Assembly (NCBI RefSeq): GCF_001679645.1
Contig: NZ_LRUN01000050.1
Coordinates: forward strand, 62,001-126,000
Origin: Pseudomonas bananamidigenes
GTDB lineage: Bacteria > Pseudomonadota > Gammaproteobacteria > Pseudomonadales > Pseudomonadaceae
Direction: 5' to 3'
Length of the DNA: 64,000 nucleotides
Positions 44,381 to 53,412 of the stretch are shown here, one piece after another. The position numbers and the translations under genes are program-made. The number at the start of each line of letters is the position of its first letter. Position 1 is the stretch's first letter. The notes beneath the pieces are model-generated. The model had not been told where the DNA came from and made no database searches. It saw only the letters and a program-made list of their open reading frames with translations.

Positions 44381-45136
44381 TCAAGGCTTGCGCAACAAAT
44401 AGGTGTCCATGATCCAGCCGTGCCCGGCCCGTGCCGCCTTGCGCACCCGCTCGATGTCATCGGCGACATCCTTGAGCTTGCCGCTGATGAGGATTTCATC
44501 CGGCGTGCCGAGGTAGGCCCCCCAGTAGATCTCTGTCTCCTGATCAGCCACCCGATGGTAGGAATCTTCGGCGTCGAGCATCACCACCAGGCTGTCGGTA
44601 TCGCTCACCTGCCCCGCCGCCAGACGTCGACCGGTGGTGATTTCAATCGAGCGACCGATGCTGTTCAACGGCACCTTGTGTTGCGCCGCCAGGGCCTGAA
44701 CGCTGGTGATACCGGGGATCACGTCGAACTCGAACGCACATCGCCCCGAGGCCAGAATCGCCTGCAGGATACGAATAGTGCTGTCGTAAAGCGCCGGATC
44801 GCCCCACACCAGAAAACCACCGCACTGACCGTCAGACAATTCGTCATTGATCAGGTGTTCGAAGGTTTGCTGCCTGGCCCGGTTCAAATCATCAACGCTG
44901 ACCCCGTAATCCACGTCCCCGCGCTCCCGCTCCGGACTGCGGGCTTCGGCGAAGCGGTAGGTACGATCGGTGATGTAGCGTTCGCAGATTTCGCGACGCA
45001 GGTCGATCAACTTTTCCTTGCTCCGGCCCTTGTCCATGAGGAAAAACACGTCCACCTGATTCAACGCGTTCACGGCCTGCATCGTGATGTAGTCGGGGTT
45101 GCCGGCGCCTATGCCGATCACCAGCAATCGCTTCAT
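44381..45136 (-). CDS. cobF: precorrin-6A synthase (deacetylating)
   Basis: A 251-aa SAM-dependent methyltransferase of the aerobic cobalamin pathway; it methylates precorrin-5 at C-1 with loss of acetate. The N terminus KRLLVIGIGAGNPDYITMQA is the tetrapyrrole methylase motif, and GDPALYDST with VIPGITSVQALAA match the later blocks. It overlaps the phosphatase gene by 4 bases and is separate from other cob genes. I saw no cobalamin riboswitch upstream of the pair. Confidence 0.92.
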   Translation of the reverse strand: MKRLLVIGIGAGNPDYITMQAVNALNQVDVFFLMDKGRSKEKLIDLRREICERYITDRTYRFAEARSPERERGDVDYGVSVDDLNRARQQTFEHLINDELSDGQCGGFLVWGDPALYDSTIRILQAILASGRCAFEFDVIPGITSVQALAAQHKVPLNSIGRSIEITTGRRLAAGQVSDTDSLVVMLDAEDSYHRVADQETEIYWGAYLGTPDEILISGKLKDVADDIERVRKAARAGHGWIMDTYLLRKP

Positions 45137-45705
45137 GAGCAGTCTCCTTCAAGGTCGATGCCGGGCAAGCGTAGTCGCCAGCGCCCGAAGAAACGCAACT
45201 CGACGGCCGCCATCGGCTCGACATCGATCCGGTTGAACGCCTCGCCCTGCAGGACCTGCATCAGCGCTGCCCGGATAACGAACGGATGGGTCACGGCCAC
45301 CACATGACCGGGCGTGGTTTGCAGGGCCGCCAGCCACATGGCCACCCGCTCACAGAGCTGGACCACCGACTCACCGCCGGGTAGCGCCACGCCGGGGTCT
45401 TCGAGCCAGGCTTGCAAGGCTTGCGGTTCATCTCGCTGCAGGTCCTTGATCGCCTGCCCCTGCCAACGGCCCCAGTCGCAATCGCGCAAGGCTTCATCAA
45501 CCTGCGCGTCTGCACCGAACCATGCGGCGGTCTGGCGCGTGCGCAGTTCCGGACCGCAGATCAAACGACGCGGTAACTCGAACCGGGTGGCCAGGGAGTC
45601 AGATGCAACGACCCTTTTTTCAACGGGCTCGTCCGTAGGAAAGCGCGCCAATTTTTGTGAGACGGTTCTGGCGTGGCAAATCAAGGTCAAACGGGTGGCT
45701 TGCAC
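45133..45705 (-). CDS. histidine phosphatase family protein (CobC-like)
   Basis: A 190-aa protein. The phosphohistidine motif is LICHARTVSQ, where the usual Arg before His is Cys, an atypical variation; CGPELRTRQTA, CDWGRWQGQ and VVAVTHPFVIRAAL supply the remaining blocks including the second His. Being coupled to cobF it is likely the alpha-ribazole phosphatase-type step of cobalamin assembly or a related phosphatase. The missing first Arg makes activity uncertain. Confidence 0.8.
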   Translation of the reverse strand: MQATRLTLICHARTVSQKLARFPTDEPVEKRVVASDSLATRFELPRRLICGPELRTRQTAAWFGADAQVDEALRDCDWGRWQGQAIKDLQRDEPQALQAWLEDPGVALPGGESVVQLCERVAMWLAALQTTPGHVVAVTHPFVIRAALMQVLQGEAFNRIDVEPMAAVELRFFGRWRLRLPGIDLEGDCS

Positions 45706-46024
45706 GCTGAGTCACTCGGTCAGAAAGTAAAAAACATCCGGCAAAGCGCCGACAGAGTCGTAATTGTGCCGTAAACCGGGCTCCTTGGTGACAGCCCCGA
45801 AATCGCTCCCTCATAACAAAGCGGTAATTTCTGACACAACAATGGGCAATGGACTACAAGACCCATGGATATCCATGTAGCCCTTGCTACACGGGCATTT
45901 CGCCCCATTTTGGGGCTTCACCGACGCCGCGGAAAATTCACTAGACATGTAACGTCAGTTACATAAATACTGTTTTAACGGATTGTGAAGCGAATTCAAC
46001 ACCCCCCATCCAGCAGGAGCCCGG
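45706..46024. other. divergent intergenic region, cobF side and RpiR side
   Basis: These 319 bases hold no gene I can support. They contain a small GCCCC/GGGGC hairpin at 45902-45916, a 7-bp palindrome (45947-45964), and AT-rich promoter-like sequence just before the RpiR gene. Confidence 0.5.
45947..45964. promoter_or_regulatory. palindrome ATGTAAC-N4-GTTACAT, possible operator
   Basis: A perfect inverted repeat about 60 bases upstream of the RpiR-type regulator. It is positioned as an autoregulatory operator would be; binding by that regulator is inferred. Confidence 0.45.
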
Positions 46025-46879
46025 ATGCCCCCTCTCAGAGACCTGATTACCGATCCCGGCCTGGACCTTACGCCGTCAGAGCGCAAAGTCGTCCGGGCCT
46101 TGCTCGATCAGTACCCGCGCAACGGGCTTGGCCCGATGGCGCGTCTGGCAGAGCACGCCGGTGTCAGCGATCCGACCATCGTGCGTCTGGTCAAAAAACT
46201 CGGCTTTGGCGGTTATGCCGAGTTTCAGGACGCCCTGCTCAGCGACATGGACCATCGCCTGCGATCGCCACGCACGCTGCTGCAACCCCGTTCGAACCTG
46301 AACCGGGACGATGCCTGGAGCCACTATCTGGCCCACAGCCACAGCCTGCTGGCGGAAACCCAGGCTCTGACTCAACCCGAAGACGTGCGGATCCTGTCGC
46401 AATGGCTGCTGGACACCCGTCACCAGGTCTACTGCTTCGGCGGGCGCTTCAGCAGCCTGATGGCCACCTACCTGCTCAATCACTTGCGACTGCTGCGCCC
46501 CGGTTGTTTTGCCCTGGAAGACAACGCGCAACTGCCCGATCGCCTGTTCGACCTGCAACGTCAGGACGTGGTGCTGGTGTTCGACTATCGCCGCTACCAG
46601 ACCCAGGCCCTGCGCGTGGCCACGGCGGCGAAGCACAACAATGCGCGGGTCGTGTTGTTCACCGACATCTACGCCTCGCCACTGCGGGAACTGGCCGACA
46701 TGATCATCAGCGCCCCGGTGGAGTCGGCGTCGCCATTCGACACCATGGTCCCGGCGCTGGCCCAGGTCGAAGCGCTGATCGCCTGCCTGACCCTGCGCAG
46801 CCCGGACCTGGCGGACCGCCTGGAAGGCATCGATGCCTTGCGCAACGACTTCGACACCCATTTGCTGGAGGATAAATAA
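46025..46879 (+). CDS. RpiR/MurR-family regulator with SIS domain
   Basis: A 284-aa regulator. The N-terminal helix-turn-helix (LAEHAGVSDPTIVRLVKKLGFGGYAEFQ, here cited in part) spans residues 35-70; the SIS sugar-phosphate-binding domain covers about 125-255 (YCFGGRFSSLMATYLLNHL). It heads a seven-gene same-strand run and probably controls it. AGGAG lies 7 bases before the ATG. The ligand need not be a sugar phosphate given the amino-acid-type enzymes that follow. Confidence 0.85.
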   Translation: MPPLRDLITDPGLDLTPSERKVVRALLDQYPRNGLGPMARLAEHAGVSDPTIVRLVKKLGFGGYAEFQDALLSDMDHRLRSPRTLLQPRSNLNRDDAWSHYLAHSHSLLAETQALTQPEDVRILSQWLLDTRHQVYCFGGRFSSLMATYLLNHLRLLRPGCFALEDNAQLPDRLFDLQRQDVVLVFDYRRYQTQALRVATAAKHNNARVVLFTDIYASPLRELADMIISAPVESASPFDTMVPALAQVEALIACLTLRSPDLADRLEGIDALRNDFDTHLLEDK

Positions 46880-46881
46880 GG

Positions 46882-47526
46882 ATGTTCAGCCTTCCCCATC
46901 GCTCGCCACGGGACCTGCCGTTTGTCACCGATCACACCGCGCTGTTGCTGGTGGACATGCAGCGTGCCTGGCTCGAGCCGCAGTTCGACCCGCACCTCGA
47001 AGGCCCGGACGCCGCTTACTTCCTCCATCGCACACGCTCGCGGGTGGTGCCCAATCAGGTGCGCCTGCTCAACGCCTTCCGCGATGCACGGCAGAACGTA
47101 CTGCACACCCTGATCGAAAGCCTGACCGCCGATGGTCGTGACCGCTCGCTGGATCACAAACTGTCGGACATGCACCTGCCCAAGGGCAGCCCGCAGGCAC
47201 AGGTCATCGCTGAACTGACTCCGACAGAAAATGAAATCGTGCTGCCCAAGACCTCTTCCGGGGTCTTCAACTCGACCAACATCGACTACGTGCTGCGCAA
47301 TCTGCAAACCCGTCACCTGATCATCGCCGGCATCGTCACCGACCAGTGCGTGGACATGGCCGTGCGCGACGCCGCCGACCGGGGCTATCTGGTGACGCTG
47401 GTGGCGGACGCCTGCGCGACCTACACCGAAGCACGCCATGACGCCTGCCTGAACGCGATCAAGGGCTACTGCTGGATCACCGACACCGACACCGTGCTCG
47501 TTCGTCTGCGGGAGATGACGCCATGA
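46882..47526 (+). CDS. cysteine hydrolase, isochorismatase family
   Basis: A 214-aa enzyme. The catalytic triad is visible: Asp25 (LLLVDMQRAW), Lys123 (VLPKTSSGVF) and Cys156 (GIVTDQCVDMA). The family covers nicotinamidases, ureidoacrylate amidohydrolase and N-carbamoyl hydrolases, so it likely cleaves an amide or carbamoyl group. It begins 2 bases after the regulator stop and overlaps the GS-like gene by 4 bases. Confidence 0.85.
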   Translation: MFSLPHRSPRDLPFVTDHTALLLVDMQRAWLEPQFDPHLEGPDAAYFLHRTRSRVVPNQVRLLNAFRDARQNVLHTLIESLTADGRDRSLDHKLSDMHLPKGSPQAQVIAELTPTENEIVLPKTSSGVFNSTNIDYVLRNLQTRHLIIAGIVTDQCVDMAVRDAADRGYLVTLVADACATYTEARHDACLNAIKGYCWITDTDTVLVRLREMTP

Positions 47527-48854
47527 GCGAGCGCCTGTCGCCACTGCCGATGACCACCATCGTCACCACCGATCTGATCGGCATCACCCGTGGCCGCTCG
47601 TTTCCCAGCGATGAACTGGAACACTATCAGGCGGCCGGTTGCGGCTGGGTGCCGGCCAACAGCGCACTGACCCCGCAGGACATCATTGCCTCGACCAACC
47701 CATGGGGCGCTTACGGCGATCTGCGGCTGATTCCCGACCTGGCCAGCCGCGTCACCGTCGGCAACGGCCCGGACGCCGCCGCCCCGGCGCTGGATTTCAT
47801 CCACGGCGACATCCGCGAGACCGACGGACGCCCGTGGGGCGCCTGCCCGCGCACCCTGCTGAGCGATGAGGTCGAGCGTTATCGCGATCAGCTCGGCTTG
47901 CAGGTCAACGCCGCGTTCGAACACGAATTCAACCTGCACGCCGGCTTCGCCGAACACCTGGCCTTTTCGCTGGAGTCCCAGCGCCAGGGCGCGGAGTTCG
48001 GCGGCTGGCTGCTCAGCGCCCTGCGCGCCGGCGGTGTCGAGCCGGAAATGTTCCTGCCCGAATACGGCAAGCATCAATACGAAATCACCTGCCGCCCGAC
48101 CCTCGGCGTGGCGGCGGCGGATCGTGCAGTGAACGTGCGCGAGATCACTCGCGAGATCGCCCGGCAAATGGGCCTTGACCTGAGCTTCGCGCCCAAGACC
48201 GCCGCCGATGCGGTGTGCAACGGTGTACACCTGCACGTCAGCCTGCTGGACCTCGCGGGCCAGCCGATGCTCTATGACGCCGGCACCAGCAACGGCCTGT
48301 CGACCCTCGGCCAGCACTGGGCGGCAGGCGTGCTGCATTATTTGCCGGCGCTGTGTGCGTTCACTGCGCCGACGCCGGTGTCCTACGAGCGCTTGCAGCC
48401 GCACCACTGGAGCGCGTCCTACGCCTGCCTGGGCCAGCAGAACCGCGAAGCGGCGCTGCGCATCTGCCCGACCGTGAGCCTGGGCAACAAACCCGTCGCC
48501 AGGCAATACAACCTGGAGTTCCGCGCCATGGACGCCACCGCCTCGCCGCACCTGGCGATGGCCGCGCTGCTGATCGCCGGGCGTCTGGGCATCGAACAGC
48601 GTCTGGCGCTGAACGCGATCACCGATGAAATCCCCGATTCACTCAACCAGGAACAACGGGCGGCCCGGGGCATCGTTGCCCTGCCCGCCTCACTGGCTCA
48701 GGCGCTGGATTGCCTGCGTCACAGCGAAGCGCTGACGGCAGCGCTGCCGGCACCGTTGCTCGACACCTATTTCGCCCTTAAAACCGAGGAACTGGCGCTG
48801 ACGGAACAGCTCTCGCCCGCTGACCTGTGTGAGCACTATGCACGCCTGTACTGA
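47523..48854 (+). CDS. glutamine-synthetase-like ligase
   Basis: A 443-aa protein of the glutamine synthetase family, type used for gamma-glutamylation of amines (PuuA/GlnT-like). VCNGVHLHVSL resembles the NG-x-HxH active-site motif, and EFRAMDATASPHLAMAALL resembles the substrate-binding block. The first 100 residues are a weaker beta-grasp domain. In this operon it may glutamylate the transported amine. It overlaps its upstream neighbour by 4 bases and the amidohydrolase gene by 17. Confidence 0.8.
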   Translation: MSERLSPLPMTTIVTTDLIGITRGRSFPSDELEHYQAAGCGWVPANSALTPQDIIASTNPWGAYGDLRLIPDLASRVTVGNGPDAAAPALDFIHGDIRETDGRPWGACPRTLLSDEVERYRDQLGLQVNAAFEHEFNLHAGFAEHLAFSLESQRQGAEFGGWLLSALRAGGVEPEMFLPEYGKHQYEITCRPTLGVAAADRAVNVREITREIARQMGLDLSFAPKTAADAVCNGVHLHVSLLDLAGQPMLYDAGTSNGLSTLGQHWAAGVLHYLPALCAFTAPTPVSYERLQPHHWSASYACLGQQNREAALRICPTVSLGNKPVARQYNLEFRAMDATASPHLAMAALLIAGRLGIEQRLALNAITDEIPDSLNQEQRAARGIVALPASLAQALDCLRHSEALTAALPAPLLDTYFALKTEELALTEQLSPADLCEHYARLY

Positions 48855-49590
48855 ATCCACCGAGCTTGGGTTGTACACCCGACCGGTCTACAACCTGATC
48901 CGCGAAGATTCGACGCACCCGCTGATTCTGGTGTGCGAGCACGCCAGCCGCTACATCCCCGACGCCCTGAACAACCTGGGTCTGGATGACGCGGCGGCGC
49001 GTGAACACATCGCCTGGGACATCGGTGCGCTGGAGCTGGCCGAGCGACTGTCGGAAGAGATCGGCGCCACGCTGCTGAGCGCCAACTATTCCCGGTTGCT
49101 GATCGATCTCAACCGGCCCCGCCATGCCCCGGACAGCATTCCGGCGCAGAGCGAGATCTATCAGGTGCCCGGCAATCGCGAGCTCGACGAAGCCACCCGC
49201 GAATACCGACGTCAGTGCCTGTTCAAGCCATTCCATACACGGCTGCAACAGTTGATCGACGAACGTCTGGCCCAGGGTCGGTCGGTGCGGGTGGTCGGAA
49301 TTCACAGTTTCACCCCGGTTTACTACGGCCAGCCGCGTGAACTGGAAGCCGGTGTGCTGTTCGGCCAGGCAAAGGCCTATGCCCAGCGACTGCTCGACGG
49401 GCTCGGTCACCATCCGCTGAAAGTGGCCGGCAACCAGCCGTACAGGATCGACCCGCTGGGCGACATGACCGTGCCTGTGCACGGCGATGCCCGGGGCCTC
49501 GACTCGGTATTGATCGAAGTGCGCAACGACCTGCTGCGCAGCCCGGACGCGGTTTCCCGCTGGGCAAAATATCTGGCTCCACTGCTTTGA
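48838..49590 (+). CDS. N-formylglutamate amidohydrolase family protein
   Basis: A 250-aa zinc amidohydrolase. LILVCEHASRYIP (metal His), WDIGALELAERL, SANYSRLLIDLNRP and VVGIHSFTPVYYG are the conserved blocks of the N-formylglutamate deformylase family (HutG-type). No hut genes accompany it, so its natural substrate here is probably another N-acyl glutamate or gamma-glutamyl compound. The ATG at 48838 overlaps the GS-like gene by 17 bases; a GTG 9 bases earlier is also possible. Confidence 0.85.
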   Translation: MHACTESTELGLYTRPVYNLIREDSTHPLILVCEHASRYIPDALNNLGLDDAAAREHIAWDIGALELAERLSEEIGATLLSANYSRLLIDLNRPRHAPDSIPAQSEIYQVPGNRELDEATREYRRQCLFKPFHTRLQQLIDERLAQGRSVRVVGIHSFTPVYYGQPRELEAGVLFGQAKAYAQRLLDGLGHHPLKVAGNQPYRIDPLGDMTVPVHGDARGLDSVLIEVRNDLLRSPDAVSRWAKYLAPLL

Positions 49591-49677
49591 ACATGGCTGT
49601 AAAAACTGCTGACGCTGTAAACGACGGACCGACATAACAACTAAAACGAACGATTGGCTGACAAGGAGTTGCGCTTC

Positions 49678-51027
49678 ATGGAAATAGAAGAGTTCGGCTA
49701 CAAACAGGAGTTGAAACGTAGCCTGACGCTGACCGACCTGGTGGTGTACGGGATGATCTTCATGATCCCCATCGCCCCGTTCGGCGTGTATGGCTACGTC
49801 AACGCCGAGGCACCGGGAATGGTGCCGCTGGCGTACATCATCGGCATGGTGGCGATGATCTTCACCGCGCTGAGCTACGGCAGCATGGCCCGGGCCTTTC
49901 CGATTGCCGGCTCGGTCTATTCCTACGCGCAACGCGGCCTGAACCAGCACGTCGGCTTCATCGCCGGCTGGCTGATGCTGCTCGACTACCTGTTGATTCC
50001 GCCGCTGCTTTACGTCTATGCGGCGATGGCGCTCAACCATTTGTACCCGGACATCCCGAAAGTCGGCTTCATTCTCGCGTTCCTGGTCAGCGCGACCTTC
50101 GTCAACCTGCGCGGCATCACCTTCACCGCGCGCATGAACATCCTGTTCCTGCTGGCGCAGCTGGTTGTTCTGGGGATCTTCCTGTTCTACGCCTGGAACG
50201 CTCTGCACAACGGTGGCGGCAACGGCCAGTTGACCCTGGCGCCGCTGTATCACCCGCAAACCTTCAACTTCGCCCTGCTGATGCAAGCAGTGTCGATTGC
50301 GGTGCTGTCGTTCCTCGGTTTCGATGCGATCTCCACACTGGCCGAAGAGATCAAGGGCGATCCGGGCCGCAGTGTCGGCAAAGCGGCGCTGATCACTCTG
50401 ATGGTGATGGGCGCGATTTTCGTCGTGCAGACCTGGATCGCCACCGATCTGGCAGCGGGCATGGGCTTCAAGTCCGCCGACACCGCGTTCTATGAAATCG
50501 CCGAAATCGCCGCCGGCAGCTGGCTGGCGACCCTGACAGGCGTCGCCACGGCCCTGGCCTGGGGCGTCGCGGTGGCGATCACTTCGCAAGCCGCCGTCTC
50601 GCGCCTGCTGTTCGGCATGGCCCGTGACGGCAAGCTGCCGAAAGTGCTGGCCCGGGTGCATCCAAAACACAACACGCCGTACCTGAGCATCTATCTGGTG
50701 GCCGTGCTGTCGCTGGTGATCTGCTACCTGTTCATCAATTCGGTGGACACGCTGACTTCGCTGGTCAACTTCGGCGCCCTGAGCGGCTTCATGCTGCTGC
50801 ACCTGACCGTGATCAATTACTACTGGCGCCGGCAGAAGTCCGGCCAGGTGATCCGTCACCTGATCTGCCCGGTGATCGGCTTCGGCATCGTCGCGGCCAT
50901 CATGTACAACATGGGTGTCGATGCGCAGAAACTCGGCCTGATCTGGATCACCCTGGGTCTGGTGTACCTGTTCTTCCTGAACAGGCTCGGCGCCAGTACC
51001 GCGCTGCCCGACCCGAGCAATGGCTGA
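49678..51027 (+). CDS. APC-family amino acid/amine permease
   Basis: A 449-aa transporter with twelve predicted helices. LTLTDLVVYGMIFMIPIAPF and SYGSMARAFPIAGSVYSYAQ are the APC helix 1 and 3 blocks, as in putrescine and tyramine-type permeases (PuuP-like). AAGGAG lies 9 bases before the ATG at 49678. It probably imports the substrate of the surrounding enzymes. Confidence 0.88.
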   Translation: MEIEEFGYKQELKRSLTLTDLVVYGMIFMIPIAPFGVYGYVNAEAPGMVPLAYIIGMVAMIFTALSYGSMARAFPIAGSVYSYAQRGLNQHVGFIAGWLMLLDYLLIPPLLYVYAAMALNHLYPDIPKVGFILAFLVSATFVNLRGITFTARMNILFLLAQLVVLGIFLFYAWNALHNGGGNGQLTLAPLYHPQTFNFALLMQAVSIAVLSFLGFDAISTLAEEIKGDPGRSVGKAALITLMVMGAIFVVQTWIATDLAAGMGFKSADTAFYEIAEIAAGSWLATLTGVATALAWGVAVAITSQAAVSRLLFGMARDGKLPKVLARVHPKHNTPYLSIYLVAVLSLVICYLFINSVDTLTSLVNFGALSGFMLLHLTVINYYWRRQKSGQVIRHLICPVIGFGIVAAIMYNMGVDAQKLGLIWITLGLVYLFFLNRLGASTALPDPSNG

Positions 51028-51145
51028 CAAGAAAAAGGGCGGCGTCTGACAAGAATTCAGGCGACCGCCGCTTTAACGCGTGGAAACCGACAGTGATAGT
51101 CAGGTTCGGCGAATGTGCCGAACCTTTTGATACAGGAGTGCATCC

Positions 51146-52162
51146 ATGCTGGTCTTACGCCCAGTCGAGCCTACCGACCTGCCTCAATTGCAACAACTGG
51201 CCCGGGACAGCCTGGTGGGTGTCACGTCCCTGCCGGACGACCGCGAACACCTGGGCGGGAAAATCGCCGCGTCCTGCGCGTCGTTCGAGAGCAACGCCTC
51301 GGCCCAGGGCCCGGAGAATTATTTTTTCGTACTGGAAGACCAGGACCACCAGCGTCTGGTGGGCTGCTCGGAGATCCTCGCCACGGCCGGCTTCAACGAA
51401 CCGTTCTACAGCCTGCGCAATCGCCACTTCACCAGTGCTTCGCGGGAACTGCACATCGAACACGGCGTGCCGGCACTGTCGCTGTGCCACGACCTGAGCG
51501 GCCACACGCTGCTGCGCGGTTTTCACATCGACGCAGCGCTGGTACGCACGCCGTACTCGGAACTGCTGTCGCGGGCGCGCCTGATGTTCATCGCCGCCCA
51601 TGCGCCACGTTTCGCCGAAGCGGTGATCACCGAGATCGTCGGTTACAGCGACGAACAGGGGCAGTCGCCGTTCTGGGATGCGCTGGGCAAACACTTCTTC
51701 GACCTGCCCTACGTCGAGGCCGAACGCCTGTGCGGCTTGCAGAGCCGTACATTTCTCGCCGAACTGATGCCGCAATACCCGATCTACGTGCCGATGCTGC
51801 CGCCAGCGGCGCAGGCGTGCATCGGCCGGGTGCATCCTGACGGCCAGGAAGCCTTCGATATCCTCGAACGGGAAGGTTTTGAAACCAACAGCTACATCGA
51901 CCTGTTCGATGCCGGTCCGACCCTGTACGCACGCACCGGCAATATCCGTTCGATTGCCGACAGTCGGGTCGCCACGGTCCGGGAGGAACCCCGGATCGAC
52001 GCACGTGGTCGCTATCTGGTGAGTAACGATGCGCTGCATGGATACAGAGCAACGGTCGCCGAGCTGGATTACCAGCCCGACCAGCCCCTGGCGCTGACGC
52101 CGGCGATGTGTGCCGCGCTGAAGGTCAGCCATGGCGGCAATGTTCGGGTGGTCGCCCTGTGA
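51146..52162 (+). CDS. arginine N-succinyltransferase-like protein 1
   Basis: A 338-aa GNAT-fold acyltransferase of the AstA/AruF-AruG family: VLRPVEPTDLPQLQQLA at the start, GCSEILATAGFNEPFY, and the family block GQSPFWDALGKHFF with AELMPQYPIYV. The next gene is a paralogue, and in P. aeruginosa the AruF and AruG subunits form such a pair. None of the other arginine succinyltransferase-pathway genes is here, so the acceptor may differ from arginine. AGGAG lies 8 bases before the ATG. Confidence 0.85.
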   Translation: MLVLRPVEPTDLPQLQQLARDSLVGVTSLPDDREHLGGKIAASCASFESNASAQGPENYFFVLEDQDHQRLVGCSEILATAGFNEPFYSLRNRHFTSASRELHIEHGVPALSLCHDLSGHTLLRGFHIDAALVRTPYSELLSRARLMFIAAHAPRFAEAVITEIVGYSDEQGQSPFWDALGKHFFDLPYVEAERLCGLQSRTFLAELMPQYPIYVPMLPPAAQACIGRVHPDGQEAFDILEREGFETNSYIDLFDAGPTLYARTGNIRSIADSRVATVREEPRIDARGRYLVSNDALHGYRATVAELDYQPDQPLALTPAMCAALKVSHGGNVRVVAL

Positions 52163-52217
52163 ACCGCGCCGGTATTTCACGACAGTGCCCGAGCAGGCGC
52201 GCAAAAGGAGTTGCAGC

Positions 52218-53252
52218 ATGATTGTCCGTCCGGTCCAAGTCAGCGACCTGCCCGCCCTGATGACGCTGGTGCAGCAGGCCGGGCCCGGGTTCACCACCCT
52301 GCCGGCCAATGAAGATCGCCTGTCGCATCGGGTACGCTGGGCCCAACGCGCCTTCGCCGAACAGGTCGAGCGCGCCGATGCCGATTACCTGTTCGTGCTT
52401 GAAGACGATGAGCACCGGGTGGTCGGGGTCAGTGCCCTGACCGGCGCCGTGGGCCTGCGCGAGCCCTGGTACAACTACCGGGTCGGACTGACTGTCAGCT
52501 CGGCACCGGACCTTGGCATTCAGCGACAGATTCCGACGCTGTTCCTCAACAATGAACTGACCGGCCAATCGGAACTGTGTTCGCTGTTTCTGCGCCACGA
52601 CCAGCGCCACGGCAGCAACGGCCGTCTGCTGTCATTGGGGCGTTTGCTGTTCGTCGCCGAATTCCCGCATCTGTTCGGCGAGAAGATGATTGCCGAACTG
52701 CGCGGAAGTGCCGACGAGCAAGGCTGCTCGCCGTTCTGGGACAGCCTGGGCCGGCACTTCTTCCAGATGGACTTCAGCCACGCCGACCATTTGTCCGGAT
52801 TGGGCAACAAGTCGTTCATCGCCGAACTGATGCCGCGCCAGCCGCTGTACACCTGCCTGCTCACCGAACAGGCCCAGGCGGTAATCGGTCAGGCTCACCC
52901 GAACACCGAACCGGCACTGAAGATCCTTCAGGCCGAAGGTTTTGCCCATAAGGGTTATATCGATATCTTCGACGGCGGCCCGGTCATCGAGGCGCCGATC
53001 CACAACATCCGCACCGTGCGCGACAGCCTGGAACTGAGCCTGAGCATCGGCACGCCGGACGACCAGGCGCCGCTGTGGCTGATCCACAACCGGCGTCTGG
53101 AAAACTGCCGCATCACCGTGGCGCCGGGGCGTCGGGTCGGCGGCAGTCTGGTGGTCGACCGCCTCACCGCCAAGCGCCTGCAATTGCAGCCGGGCAACTC
53201 GGTGCGGGCGGTGCCGTTGCCCAATCAACAACAGCAGGCGGTGGCGGCCTGA
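52218..53252 (+). CDS. arginine N-succinyltransferase-like protein 2
   Basis: A 344-aa paralogue of the preceding gene product with the same GNAT blocks (IVRPVQVSDLPALMTLV, GVSALTGAVGLREPWY, GCSPFWDSLGRHFF, AELMPRQPLYT). The two subunits probably form a heteromer as AruF/AruG do. AAGGAG lies 7 bases before the ATG at 52218; the ORF is open upstream but without a ribosome site. It ends with a short Gln/Ala-rich tail. Confidence 0.85.
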   Translation: MIVRPVQVSDLPALMTLVQQAGPGFTTLPANEDRLSHRVRWAQRAFAEQVERADADYLFVLEDDEHRVVGVSALTGAVGLREPWYNYRVGLTVSSAPDLGIQRQIPTLFLNNELTGQSELCSLFLRHDQRHGSNGRLLSLGRLLFVAEFPHLFGEKMIAELRGSADEQGCSPFWDSLGRHFFQMDFSHADHLSGLGNKSFIAELMPRQPLYTCLLTEQAQAVIGQAHPNTEPALKILQAEGFAHKGYIDIFDGGPVIEAPIHNIRTVRDSLELSLSIGTPDDQAPLWLIHNRRLENCRITVAPGRRVGGSLVVDRLTAKRLQLQPGNSVRAVPLPNQQQQAVAA

Positions 53253-53412
53253 GCGCCCCAGCCTGCGGCAAGCAAGCCTGAACAGGTTTTTCCTGGTTAA
53301 CGTCCTCGTTAATTCGTCATGATCCTTGACCCATTGGCGTGATAGCCTTTTCACCTTCGGCGTTGACACCTTTGCTCAAGCCTTTCCATTCCTTTGTATT
53401 GGTGGAACTCGT

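Noticed and set aside
45706..46024. A cobalamin riboswitch before the phosphatase-cobF pair
   Set aside because: I see no B12-box-like conserved sequence or the usual multi-helix layout in the gap.
48778..51030. A 750-codon open frame antisense to the amidohydrolase and permease genes
   Set aside because: It covers two clearly coding genes on the other strand and has no domain.
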